A stretch of DNA of 28,304 nt, taken from the IMG/VR virus record IMGVR_UViG_3300029263_000551, positions 1 to 28,304 of that record. One strand, given 5' to 3'. The number at the start of each line of letters is the position of its first letter. Position 1 is the stretch's first letter. Below the pieces are notes generated by a model, which was not told the origin of the DNA, did not search any database, and worked only from the letters and a program-made list of their open reading frames with translations. This document shows positions 6,466-14,697 of the stretch, in pieces. This DNA comes from a virus. The translations under genes and the position numbers were made by a program.

Positions 6466-8689
6466 TTTATATAGGAAATTAAATAATTATATTCCGACTA
6501 GCGATTTTGTCAATAAGAACAAAGCTAAAAGTTGGGAGTATGGTTTTAATGAAAAATATAAAGTAATTGTTATATCTAAATCAGGACAAATTGGAGATGT
6601 TATATCAATCAATGGATTAGAAATAGCTCTACCTATACAAAGCAAAAATATACATAAAAAATCTTTAGAAAAAAAAGAACAATACTGGGAATCTTTTACT
6701 ATTCCTGCAGCATTAAAAAAAATACCTACTATATTTCAATGGCATCAAACGTCTATAAACTTTAAAGATCAATGGGTAGATTACATTGAGCAAGAGTTTG
6801 ACAGACGTGAAGAAGGTTTTTGGTTTATGAATAATGGAGTTCCTACTTATATTACTGGATCTCATTATATGTATTTACAATGGACAAAAATTGATATTGG
6901 TCTTCCAGATTTTAGAGAAGCTAATAGAATTTTTTATATATACTGGGAAGCTTGTAAAGCAGATAAAAGAAGTTTTGGAATTTGTTATTTAAAAATTAGA
7001 CGTTCTGGATTTTCTTATATGGGAAGTGAAGAATGTGCTAACATAGCAACAATTTCTAAAGATTCAAGAATAGGTATTTTATCTAAAACTGGAGCAGATG
7101 CTAAAAAAATGTTTACAGATAAAGTAGTTCCTATTTCTAATAATTATCCTTTCTTTTTTAAACCTGTGCAAGATGGTATGGATAAACCTAAAACTGAATT
7201 AGCTTTTAGAGTTCCAGCTTCAAAGATTACAAAAAGAAATATGTATGAAGAAGATGATGTACAAGTTGAAGGATTAGATACTACAATTGACTGGAAAAAT
7301 ACAGGTGATAATTCTTATGATGGAGAAAAGTTAAAATTATTAGTTCACGATGAAAGTGGGAAATGGGAAAAACCTAGTAATATTTTAAATAACTGGAGGG
7401 TAACAAAAACTTGTTTACGATTAGGTAGTAAAGTTATTGGAAAATGTATGATGGGATCTACATCTAATTCATTAGATAAAGGAGGTAGTAATTTTAAAAA
7501 GTTATTTTATGATTCTTCTATACAACAAAGAAACGCTAACGGTCAAACTAAAAGTGGTTTATATAATCTTTTTATTCCTATGGAATATAATATGGAAGGT
7601 TTTATTGATGTTTATGGTATGCCTATTATTCAAGATGTAAAAAAAGAATTATTTGGAATTGATGGAGAAAAAATAACTACATCTGCAATTCAATATTGGC
7701 AAAACGAAGTAGACTCTTTAAAAAATGATCCAGATGCGTTAAATGAATTTTACAGACAGTTTCCTAGAACTGAATCTCACGCATTTAGAGATGAAAGCAA
7801 ACAATCTCTTTTTAATCTTACAAAAATATATCAGCAAATTGATTACAATGATTCTTTAATAAAAGATAGATTTTTAACTAAAGGTAATTTTAGTTGGAAG
7901 AATGGTGTAAAAGATAGTGAAGTTTTATGGAGTCCTGATATTAGAGGTAGGTTTGTTATTTCTTGGACACCTAAAAAAGACTTACAAAACAAAAGCTATG
8001 TACAAAACGGAAAAAAGAAACCTGGTAATGAACATATAGGAGCATTTGGTTGCGATAGTTATGACATATCTGGTACTGTAGGGGGTGGAGGATCAAACGG
8101 TGCGTTACACGGTGTTACAAGGTTCAATATGGATGATGCCCCAAGTAATGAATTTTTTTTAGAATATGTTGCTAGACCACAAACTGCAGAAATATTTTTT
8201 GAAGAAGTATTAATGGCTTGTGTTTTTTATGGAATGCCTATATTAGTAGAAAATAATAAACCAAGATTATTGTATCATTTTAAAAATAGAGGATATAGAG
8301 GGTATAGTATTAATAGACCTGACAAGTCTTATAATAAATTATCAAAAACTGAAAAAGAATTAGGTGGTATTCCTAATTCAAGTGAAGATGTTAAACAAAC
8401 ACACGCAGCATCTATAGAATCATATATAGAAAAATATGTAGGATTAGATTTTTCTGGAGATTATAGAGATCCAGATTCAATAGGCAGTATGTATTTTAGT
8501 AGGACTTTAGAAGATTGGGCAAGATTTGATATTAACAATAGAACTAAGTTTGATGCAACAATTAGTTCAGGGTTAGCGTTAATGGCAATTCAAAAACATC
8601 TTTATGAAACAGTTAAAAAAGAATCAAAAATAAAGTTTAACTTTGCAAGATATGACAATAAGGGAAGTTACAGCAAAATTATAAGGTAA
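6443..8689 (+). CDS. terL: Terminase large subunit (ATPase-nuclease packaging motor)
   Basis: About 748 residues, the size expected for crAss-like TerL. It packages DNA through the portal using ATP and cuts concatemers. The ATPase half has a deviant Walker A at K184-x-x-R187-x-G189-F190-S191, followed by Walker B LLVHDE (D303, E304) and a coupling-type motif MMGSTSN. The nuclease half (RNase H fold) has candidate metal-binding acids D538/D541 in GCDSYD followed by a Gly-rich loop, a central FxxxLVENN strand-helix, and acids D673/D676/D678 in GDYRDPDS. The start is uncertain. There is no in-frame ATG before codon 129, although the region upstream is conserved-looking coding sequence. TTG at 6443 is the only common start codon after the in-frame stop at 6416-6418. 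It overlaps the previous gene by 23 bases and abuts the portal gene. Confidence 0.93.
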   Translation: MLKEDQNNLYRKLNNYIPTSDFVNKNKAKSWEYGFNEKYKVIVISKSGQIGDVISINGLEIALPIQSKNIHKKSLEKKEQYWESFTIPAALKKIPTIFQWHQTSINFKDQWVDYIEQEFDRREEGFWFMNNGVPTYITGSHYMYLQWTKIDIGLPDFREANRIFYIYWEACKADKRSFGICYLKIRRSGFSYMGSEECANIATISKDSRIGILSKTGADAKKMFTDKVVPISNNYPFFFKPVQDGMDKPKTELAFRVPASKITKRNMYEEDDVQVEGLDTTIDWKNTGDNSYDGEKLKLLVHDESGKWEKPSNILNNWRVTKTCLRLGSKVIGKCMMGSTSNSLDKGGSNFKKLFYDSSIQQRNANGQTKSGLYNLFIPMEYNMEGFIDVYGMPIIQDVKKELFGIDGEKITTSAIQYWQNEVDSLKNDPDALNEFYRQFPRTESHAFRDESKQSLFNLTKIYQQIDYNDSLIKDRFLTKGNFSWKNGVKDSEVLWSPDIRGRFVISWTPKKDLQNKSYVQNGKKKPGNEHIGAFGCDSYDISGTVGGGGSNGALHGVTRFNMDDAPSNEFFLEYVARPQTAEIFFEEVLMACVFYGMPILVENNKPRLLYHFKNRGYRGYSINRPDKSYNKLSKTEKELGGIPNSSEDVKQTHAASIESYIEKYVGLDFSGDYRDPDSIGSMYFSRTLEDWARFDINNRTKFDATISSGLALMAIQKHLYETVKKESKIKFNFARYDNKGSYSKIIR

Positions 8690-11125
8690 ATGCAAGATGT
8701 AAAAATAGACATTAACCCAACTGGGTTTCCAAGTCAATTTGTTTCTGATTCTGTTAAGAAATCAAATGAATTTGGATTACAGATTGGTCAAGCCATACAA
8801 TACGAATGGTTTAGAAAAGATGGTAATACAAATAGATTTTATAATCAATGGGGAGAATTTCATAGATTACGACTTTATGCTAGAGGAGAACAATCAGTTG
8901 CTAAATATAAAAATGAATTAGCAATAGATGGCGATTTAAGTTATTTGAATTTAGATTGGACACCAGTTCCTATTATACCAAAATTTGTTGACATAGTTGT
9001 TAATGGAATGTCTGACAGGGTATTTCAAGTAAAAGCATATGCACAAGATGCAATGTCAATGGATAGAAGAAACAACTATCAACGTATGCTTGGTGCAGAT
9101 ATGGCATCAAAAGATTTAATAACTCAAGTAAATAAAGATTTTGACGTAGATGCATTTGCATCTGATGTTGAAGACTTACCTGCAGATAGTGAAGAACTTG
9201 CATTACATATGCAAATGAAATATAAACCTTCAATTGAAATTGCTGAAGAAGAAGCAATTAATACTGTTTTTGAAGAAAATAAATATCACGAAATAAAAAA
9301 ACAATTAGATTACGATCAAACTGTTTTAGGTATTTCTGTAGCTAGACATTCATTTTTGCCTGGTGATGGAATTAAAATAAATTATGTAGATCCAGCTAAC
9401 TTAGTTTATAGTTATACTGAAGATCCTCATTTTAATGATTGTTTTTATTGGGGTGAAATTAAAACTTTACCTATTATAGAATTATTAAAAATTGATCCTT
9501 CATTAACTAAAGAAGATATGGAGGAAATATCTCAGTATAGCCAAAGTTGGTATGACTATAATAATACTGCACAATTTTATAATAACAGTTTGTTTAGTAG
9601 GGATAGTGCTACAATTTTGTTTTTTAATTATAAAACAACTAATACATTTACATATAAAAAGAAAAAAAATAATGTTGGTGCTGAAAAAGTTATAGAAAAA
9701 ACAGATGAATTTAATCCATCAGATGAAATGATGGAAGAAGGAAACTTTGAAAAAGTATCTAAAACTATTGATGTTTGGTATGAAGGAGTTATGGTTATGG
9801 GAACTAGCATAATTCTTAAATGGCAAATGGCTGAGAATATGGCTAGACCACAATCGGCAAGTCAAAATGTTTATCCAGAATTTATAGCTTGTGCTCCTAG
9901 AATGTATAAAGGAGTTTTAGAATCTTTAGTAAGACGAATGATTACGTTTGCAGATTTAATTCAAATTACACATTTAAAATTACAACAAGTTTTATCTAAA
10001 GTTGTTCCTGATGGTGTATTTATTGATGCAGATGGATTAGCAGAAGTTGATTTAGGTAATGGTGCTGCATATAATCCTGAAGATGCATTAAGAATGTATT
10101 TTCAAACAGGTAGTGTTATTGGTAGAAGTTATACTCAGGATGGAGATTTTAATCAAGCAAAAGTTCCTATTCAACAATTAACAGCAAGTTCAGGTCAGTC
10201 TAAAATTCAAAGTTTAATTGGTACATACAATCATTATTTAAGTATGTTAAGAGATGTAACTGGATTAAACGAAGCAAGAGACGGATCTTTACCTAATGAA
10301 AATGCATTAGTTGGATTACAAAAAATGGCTGCATTAAGTAGTAATACTGCTACTCGTCATATATTACAAGCTGGTTTAAGTATAACTCAAAACTTAGCTA
10401 CAGCATTATCTTCACGAATTGCTGATGTTTTAGAGTATTCAGAATTTAAAGATGAATTTGTAAATCAAATTGGTAAATACAATGTTTCTGTACTTAATGA
10501 AATTACAGATTTATATTTAAGTGATTTTGGTATTTTTATAGAAGTTGTTCCTGACGAAGAAGAACGAAAAATGCTAGAACAAAATATTAATATGGCTTTA
10601 TCACGTGATTCTATTAACTTAGAAGATGCTATTGATATTAGAGAAATTAAAAATTTAAAAGTTGCTAATCAAGTTTTAAAATTAAAACGTAAAAGAAAAG
10701 CAGATGCAACTCAAAAAGCATCTGCAGCAGCAGCAGAGCAACAAGGAAAAATCCAACAACAATCTCAACAGATGGCTGCACAGGCTGCAATGGCAAAAAT
10801 TCAAACTGAAAATGAAGCTAAGTTGAAAATAATGCAAAGTGAAATGCAATTTTCACTTCAAAGAATGCAAGGTGAGGCAAACATAAAATCTGAATTAATG
10901 AAATTGGAATTTGATTTAAATATGAAATTAAAAGGAGTTGAGGTTGAAGCAATGTCAGCTAGAGAAGATCAAAGAGAAACTGCTAAATCAGACAGAATAA
11001 GTCAGCAGTCTACTGAGCAATCAAAATTAATAGAACAACGTAAAAATAATTTAGCTCCTGTATCTTTTGAATCTAAAGAAGATAGTTTAGATGGTTTTGA
11101 TCTTGCTGAATTTGAACCTAGATGA
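8690..11125 (+). CDS. Portal protein
   Basis: 811 residues, beginning at the ATG right after the TerL stop. It should form the dodecameric ring at the capsid vertex through which DNA is packaged and released. Features consistent with crAss-like portals are an N-terminal helical region with a YARGEQSVAKYKNEL segment, LDWTPVPIIPKFVDIVVNGM (clip/wing boundary type) and a mixed alpha/beta core. A long C-terminal coiled coil follows from ~residue 660 on (Gln/Ala/Lys/Met-rich: AAAAEQQGKIQQQSQQMAAQ). The protein ends in an acidic tail, DGFDLAEFEPR. The coil corresponds to a barrel or helical tail reaching into the capsid. It ends in TGA, one of the few non-TAA stops here. Assignment rests on order (TerL-portal-scaffold-capsid), size and motifs I recall. 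Confidence 0.9.
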   Translation: MQDVKIDINPTGFPSQFVSDSVKKSNEFGLQIGQAIQYEWFRKDGNTNRFYNQWGEFHRLRLYARGEQSVAKYKNELAIDGDLSYLNLDWTPVPIIPKFVDIVVNGMSDRVFQVKAYAQDAMSMDRRNNYQRMLGADMASKDLITQVNKDFDVDAFASDVEDLPADSEELALHMQMKYKPSIEIAEEEAINTVFEENKYHEIKKQLDYDQTVLGISVARHSFLPGDGIKINYVDPANLVYSYTEDPHFNDCFYWGEIKTLPIIELLKIDPSLTKEDMEEISQYSQSWYDYNNTAQFYNNSLFSRDSATILFFNYKTTNTFTYKKKKNNVGAEKVIEKTDEFNPSDEMMEEGNFEKVSKTIDVWYEGVMVMGTSIILKWQMAENMARPQSASQNVYPEFIACAPRMYKGVLESLVRRMITFADLIQITHLKLQQVLSKVVPDGVFIDADGLAEVDLGNGAAYNPEDALRMYFQTGSVIGRSYTQDGDFNQAKVPIQQLTASSGQSKIQSLIGTYNHYLSMLRDVTGLNEARDGSLPNENALVGLQKMAALSSNTATRHILQAGLSITQNLATALSSRIADVLEYSEFKDEFVNQIGKYNVSVLNEITDLYLSDFGIFIEVVPDEEERKMLEQNINMALSRDSINLEDAIDIREIKNLKVANQVLKLKRKRKADATQKASAAAAEQQGKIQQQSQQMAAQAAMAKIQTENEAKLKIMQSEMQFSLQRMQGEANIKSELMKLEFDLNMKLKGVEVEAMSAREDQRETAKSDRISQQSTEQSKLIEQRKNNLAPVSFESKEDSLDGFDLAEFEPR

Positions 11126-11153
11126 TCCTTAAATAGTATATAAAATTAAATAT

Positions 11154-11161
11154 TAACTTTG
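11154..11161 (+). promoter_or_regulatory. Candidate -7 box for scaffold-capsid genes
   Basis: TAACTTTG fits the Bacteroidota -7 consensus TAnnTTTG. No TTG is visible at the usual upstream distance. The start point would be near 11166, leaving a ~11-base A-rich leader before the ATG at 11177. A separate promoter for scaffold plus capsid protein makes sense because these are needed in large amounts. Confidence 0.5.
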
Positions 11162-11176
11162 TAAAAATTAAATCAA

Positions 11177-12313
11177 ATGAAATTCACAGATGTAAAATCA
11201 GTTGACTCTATTGAGTCAAAATCAACACAAGAAATTGAGCAAGACTTATTAACTAAACACGAAGATGGTTTACAAGCTCAAGAAGTTAACGAAAATTCTG
11301 ATACAATAGAAATTGTTGTTCCAGAAACTAAAGAATTACCAATTGAGGAAAAGTCAGAAGAAATTCAAGACTTACCTGAATTAAAAGACGAAGATGTTCT
11401 TTCATATATTAAATCACGATATAATAAAGATATATCTTCTGTAGATGATTTATTTGCTCAATCAGAAAGTAATGAAGAATTACCAGATGATGTTTCTAAA
11501 TATTTAAAATTTAAAAAAGAAACAGGGCGTGGGTTTCAAGATTTTGTAAATGCTAATAAAGATTATACAGAATTAAGTGACGATAAATTATTAAAAGAAT
11601 ATTATTCTTTAACAGAAACAGATTTAGATACAGAAGATATTGAATATCTAATGGAAGATAAATATGGTTATGATGAAGATATAGATGATGAAAGAGATAT
11701 TAAAAAGAAGAAGATATCTAAAAAAAGAGAACTTGCAACAGCACGTAAATATTTAAGTGAAATTTCTGAAGCATATAAAATTCCTCTTGAGTCAAGTGGG
11801 GGTTCGCTGAACGAAGATGATCGTAAAGATTATAGTGAATACAAGGAAAAGGTCCAAGAGGCTCGTGATGAGATGGAGGCTAATAAAAAAAGAGCTGAAT
11901 TTTTTAGCAAAAAAACAGATGAAGTTTTTAATTCTGAATTCAAAGGTTTTGAGTTTAATATAGGAGAAAAAAATATTATTTATTCATCTGGAGATGCAAA
12001 TGAAATTAAATCTAAACAAATTAATGTACAAAATTTTATTAATGAGTATGTTGATAGCGAAGGTATAATATCAAATGCAAAAGGTTGGCACAAGGCATTA
12101 AATGCAGCAATGAATCCAGACAAACTTGCTCAATATTTTTATGATCAAGGTAAGGCAGATGCCATAGGTGATGTTTCGAAAAAAAGTAAAAACATTAATA
12201 TGGACTTGAGACAAACACCTCAAGGAACGCCACAAGCAGGATTTAAAGCTAAAGCAATTAATGACACATCAGGAAAAGGCTTGAGGATTAGAAGTAGTAG
12301 AAAAAATAATTAA
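11177..12313 (+). CDS. Scaffold-like capsid assembly protein
   Basis: 378 residues directly upstream of the capsid gene, the usual scaffold position. The N-terminal ~115 residues are very acidic and probably disordered (many Glu/Asp, e.g. EEKSEEIQDLPELKDEDV). A helical region follows with a highly acidic block (DLDTEDIEYLMEDKYGYDEDIDDE), a basic switch (KKKKISKKRE) and a coiled segment (DYSEYKEKVQEARDEMEANK). The C-terminus is polar and basic (GKGLRIRSSRKNN), like the capsid-binding ends of known scaffolds. No protease domain is visible, so removal or cleavage of the scaffold would need another gene. A short patch (11795-11885) has noticeably higher G+C and different codon choice. The role is inferred from composition and position. 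Confidence 0.78.
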   Translation: MKFTDVKSVDSIESKSTQEIEQDLLTKHEDGLQAQEVNENSDTIEIVVPETKELPIEEKSEEIQDLPELKDEDVLSYIKSRYNKDISSVDDLFAQSESNEELPDDVSKYLKFKKETGRGFQDFVNANKDYTELSDDKLLKEYYSLTETDLDTEDIEYLMEDKYGYDEDIDDERDIKKKKISKKRELATARKYLSEISEAYKIPLESSGGSLNEDDRKDYSEYKEKVQEARDEMEANKKRAEFFSKKTDEVFNSEFKGFEFNIGEKNIIYSSGDANEIKSKQINVQNFINEYVDSEGIISNAKGWHKALNAAMNPDKLAQYFYDQGKADAIGDVSKKSKNINMDLRQTPQGTPQAGFKAKAINDTSGKGLRIRSSRKNN

Positions 12314-12332
12314 TAATTAAAAATTTAAAAAA

Positions 12333-13772
12333 ATGGCAGGACAAGTAAATGCAGCACCAGGTTTTAATTTACAACCAAGTGCACAGCAAGTAGTATTACA
12401 AACAAACTATATCACAAATTTTGATTTCTTAAATCAATATTTACCAGATACTTATGAAAAAGAATTTGAAAGATATGGAAACAGATCAGTAGCATCATTT
12501 CTTAGAATGGTTGGAGCAGAGATGCCTTCTAATTCAGATTTAATTAAATGGGCAGAACAAGGAAGATTGCATACTAAATATGTAAATGTAACTTCAGCAG
12601 CAGCTGCAGGACAAGACGTAGCAGTATTAGCAATTAACGATGCATTAATTCCAGCAGGTGGACAAATTGCATTAAGAGTTGGTCAAACAATTATGATCTC
12701 TGATAACACAGCTAATTCAGTATTAACAAACAAAGCTTTAATTACAGCAGTAGATTTACCTAATGCACAAATTACAGTAGCGTATTATGAAGCAGGTGGA
12801 CAACAAGCAGCATTAGGAGTTGTTACTTCTATGTTTATTTATGGTTCAGAATTTCAAAAAGGATCTAACGGTATGCAAGGACAACTTGAAGCTGATGACA
12901 TCATTTTTGATAACTCACCAATAATCATCAAAGATAGATATGCAGTATCAGGTTCTGATATGGCACAAATTGGATGGATTGAAGTGACTACTGAAAATGG
13001 AGCTAATGGTTTCTTATGGTATCTAAAATCAGAACACGAAACAAGATTACGTTTTGAAGATTATTTAGAGACAGCAATGGTTGAAGCAGTACCTGCAGAA
13101 GTAGGTGGTGGTGTAGTTGCAATTGCAGCTGGTGTTGCATCAGGTGTAGGTAACAAAGGTTCAGAAGGTTTATTCTATGTGGTTAACGCTAGAGGTAACG
13201 TATGGGCAGGTGGAAACCCAACAACTTTAGGAGAATTTGATTCTATTATTCAGAGACTTGATAAACAAGGATCTATTGAAGAGAATGTACTTTTCTTAAA
13301 CAGAGAGTTTGGATTTGACGTTGACGATATGTTAGCTAGTCTTAACGGTTATGTTGCAGGTGGATCATCTAACTCAGCATCATTTGGTTTATTTGATAAT
13401 GATCAAGAAATGGCTTTAAACTTAGGTTTCTCAGGATTCAGAAGAGGTTATGATTTTTATAAAACAGACTGGAAATATTTAAACGATCCTACAATGAGAG
13501 GTGGTTTAGTAGGTGGAAAAATCAACGGTATTTTAGTACCAGCTGGTTCAACTACAGTTTATGACCAAGTACTTGGTAAAAACGCTAAAAGACCATTCTT
13601 ACACGTAAGATATAGAGCTTCAGAAACTGAAGACAGACGTTATAAAACTTGGATTACAGGTTCTGCAGGTGGAGCAGCTACTTCTAGCTTAGATGCAATG
13701 GAAGTAAACTTCTTATCAGAAAGAGCTTTATGTACTTTAGGTGCTAATAACTTTTTCTTATTCAAACAATAA
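12333..13772 (+). CDS. Major capsid protein (HK97-type, crAss-like)
   Basis: 479 residues, the expected length for crAss-like major capsid proteins. The N-terminus (NAAPGFNLQPSAQQVVLQTN, then NQYLPDTYEKEFERYGNR and FLRMVGAEMP) is the segment by which I recognise the family. There is no obvious N-terminal delta domain; scaffolding seems to come from the separate upstream gene. Residues ~95-152 look like a small beta module (VGQTIMI...ALITAVDLPNAQITVA) that may be the insertion or E-loop region. The start is preceded by an A/T-only leader (TTAAAAATTTAAAAAA) with no Shine-Dalgarno motif, as is usual for strongly expressed Bacteroidota genes. More C/A-ending codons than the neighbouring genes and a strong terminator right after the gene fit very high expression. 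Confidence 0.92.
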   Translation: MAGQVNAAPGFNLQPSAQQVVLQTNYITNFDFLNQYLPDTYEKEFERYGNRSVASFLRMVGAEMPSNSDLIKWAEQGRLHTKYVNVTSAAAAGQDVAVLAINDALIPAGGQIALRVGQTIMISDNTANSVLTNKALITAVDLPNAQITVAYYEAGGQQAALGVVTSMFIYGSEFQKGSNGMQGQLEADDIIFDNSPIIIKDRYAVSGSDMAQIGWIEVTTENGANGFLWYLKSEHETRLRFEDYLETAMVEAVPAEVGGGVVAIAAGVASGVGNKGSEGLFYVVNARGNVWAGGNPTTLGEFDSIIQRLDKQGSIEENVLFLNREFGFDVDDMLASLNGYVAGGSSNSASFGLFDNDQEMALNLGFSGFRRGYDFYKTDWKYLNDPTMRGGLVGGKINGILVPAGSTTVYDQVLGKNAKRPFLHVRYRASETEDRRYKTWITGSAGGAATSSLDAMEVNFLSERALCTLGANNFFLFKQ

Positions 13773-13786
13773 GAAATAAATAATTA

Positions 13787-13829
13787 AAGGGGAGGCAATA
13801 AAAATTCTGATGAGCCTCCCTTTTTTTTT
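13787..13829 (+). terminator. Rho-independent terminator after capsid gene
   Basis: The stem pairs GGGAGGC (13790-13796) with GCCTCCC (13814-13820). It can be extended by a G-U pair and A-U pairs, with a 17-base loop. A run of nine or ten T follows (13820-13829). It lies 15 bases after the capsid stop codon and would isolate the scaffold-capsid transcript. Confidence 0.93.
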
Positions 13830-13853
13830 AACATAAACTTTAAATTTAATTAA

Positions 13854-14609
13854 ATGAAAAAACAAACAAGTATTTTAACAGACAAGACTTATAAATTAGT
13901 AGGAGATATTGCTCCTTTAAGTTTAATGATTCCTGCTAGAAATAGTAGAAGATCTCCATTAATGTATTTTGATGAAGATAAAAATATAAATAGATCTTTG
14001 CGTTATGCTAAAAATCAAAGAAGTCCTTTTGAGGATGAACAAGATGGAAATGCAATTTTAGAACCAATCGTATTTGAAGATGGGTTTTTATTTGTTCCTA
14101 AAACTAATCCAGTTTTACAAGAATTTTTAAGTTACCATCCATCTAATAATAGATTATTTGTAGAAGTAAACAAAGAACAAGATGCTGCAGGAGATGTAGA
14201 AAGTTTAGATTATGAATTAGAAGCAATGATTGCTGCTAAAGATTTAAGCTTAGAATTAATGGAAACTATTGCGACAGTTGTAATTGGTTTAAATGTAAGC
14301 AAAATGAGTTCAGCTGAACTTAAAAGAGATATAAGAATATTTGCAAAAAGATATCCAACTGATTTTTTAGAATCGCTTAATGATCCATTATTATTATTAC
14401 AAAATAAATGTTCTAAATTCTTATCAGAAAGTTTACTGATAATTAAAAATGGAAAAGACATTTATTATAATTTAAAAACAAACAAGAAAAAACTTTTAAC
14501 TATTCCATATGGAGAAGATCCTTTATTTATTCTAGCATCATTTTTCCAAAATGATGAAGGAGTAGAAGTTCTTCGTTTATTAGAAAATAGAATTAATAAA
14601 GTTAAATAA
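13854..14609 (+). CDS. Conserved structural-region protein of unknown function
   Basis: 251 residues between the capsid gene and a beta-rich virion gene. I recognise the family from marine Bacteroidota phages: an opening with APLSLMIPARNSRRSPLMYFDE, then RSLRYAKNQRSPFEDEQDGN, LEPIVFEDGFLFVPK and a helical second half ending in a GEDPLFILASFFQNDEG motif. The N-terminal half is Arg-rich with several invariant-looking motifs; the C-terminal half (from ~residue 110) is helical. There is no catalytic signature, membrane segment or signal peptide. Strong terminators on both sides make it a single-gene unit. I see no exact TAnnTTTG box in front of it (the closest is TAAACTTTA near 13834). A head-completion or capsid-associated role is possible from position alone. 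Confidence 0.85.
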   Translation: MKKQTSILTDKTYKLVGDIAPLSLMIPARNSRRSPLMYFDEDKNINRSLRYAKNQRSPFEDEQDGNAILEPIVFEDGFLFVPKTNPVLQEFLSYHPSNNRLFVEVNKEQDAAGDVESLDYELEAMIAAKDLSLELMETIATVVIGLNVSKMSSAELKRDIRIFAKRYPTDFLESLNDPLLLLQNKCSKFLSESLLIIKNGKDIYYNLKTNKKKLLTIPYGEDPLFILASFFQNDEGVEVLRLLENRINKVK

Positions 14610-14618
14610 AAATTAATG

Positions 14619-14626
14619 TAACTTTG
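14619..14626 (+). promoter_or_regulatory. Candidate -7 box just upstream of a terminator
   Basis: TAACTTTG fits TAnnTTTG, but a start near 14631 would run straight into the hairpin at 14632-14653, giving only a ~30-base RNA. There is no TTG at a -33 position. It is either a chance match or a decoy; see findings. Confidence 0.25.
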
Positions 14627-14631
14627 AAATG

Positions 14632-14661
14632 AACACTCTAGAAATAGAGTGTTTTTTTTTT
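14632..14661 (+). terminator. Rho-independent terminator with GAAA tetraloop
   Basis: Perfect nine-base-pair stem: AACACTCTA (14632-14640), loop GAAA (14641-14644), TAGAGTGTT (14645-14653). The T run extends to 14661. GAAA is a stabilising GNRA-type loop. It ends transcription of the 251-residue gene. An open frame reading through this hairpin from 14629 is an artefact. Confidence 0.93.
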
Positions 14662-14663
14662 AC

Positions 14664-14671
14664 TATATTTG
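14664..14671 (+). promoter_or_regulatory. Candidate -7 box for the modular virion gene
   Basis: TATATTTG fits TAnnTTTG and begins directly after the terminator T run. The predicted start point is near 14676, giving a ~22-base A-rich leader to the ATG at 14698. No -33 TTG is seen at normal spacing. Confidence 0.5.
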
Positions 14672-14697
14672 TAGAATATAATAAAAAAATTAAAACA

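Noticed and set aside
13831-13839. Possible -7 box (TAAACTTTA) before the 251-residue gene
   Set aside because: It lacks the final G and has one base too many between TA and TTT, so it does not meet TAnnTTTG; the promoter of this unit stays unidentified.
14629-14697. N-terminal extension of the modular virion protein
   Set aside because: The extra 23 codons consist of a terminator hairpin, its T run and a promoter box; the ATG at 14698 has a proper A-rich leader.
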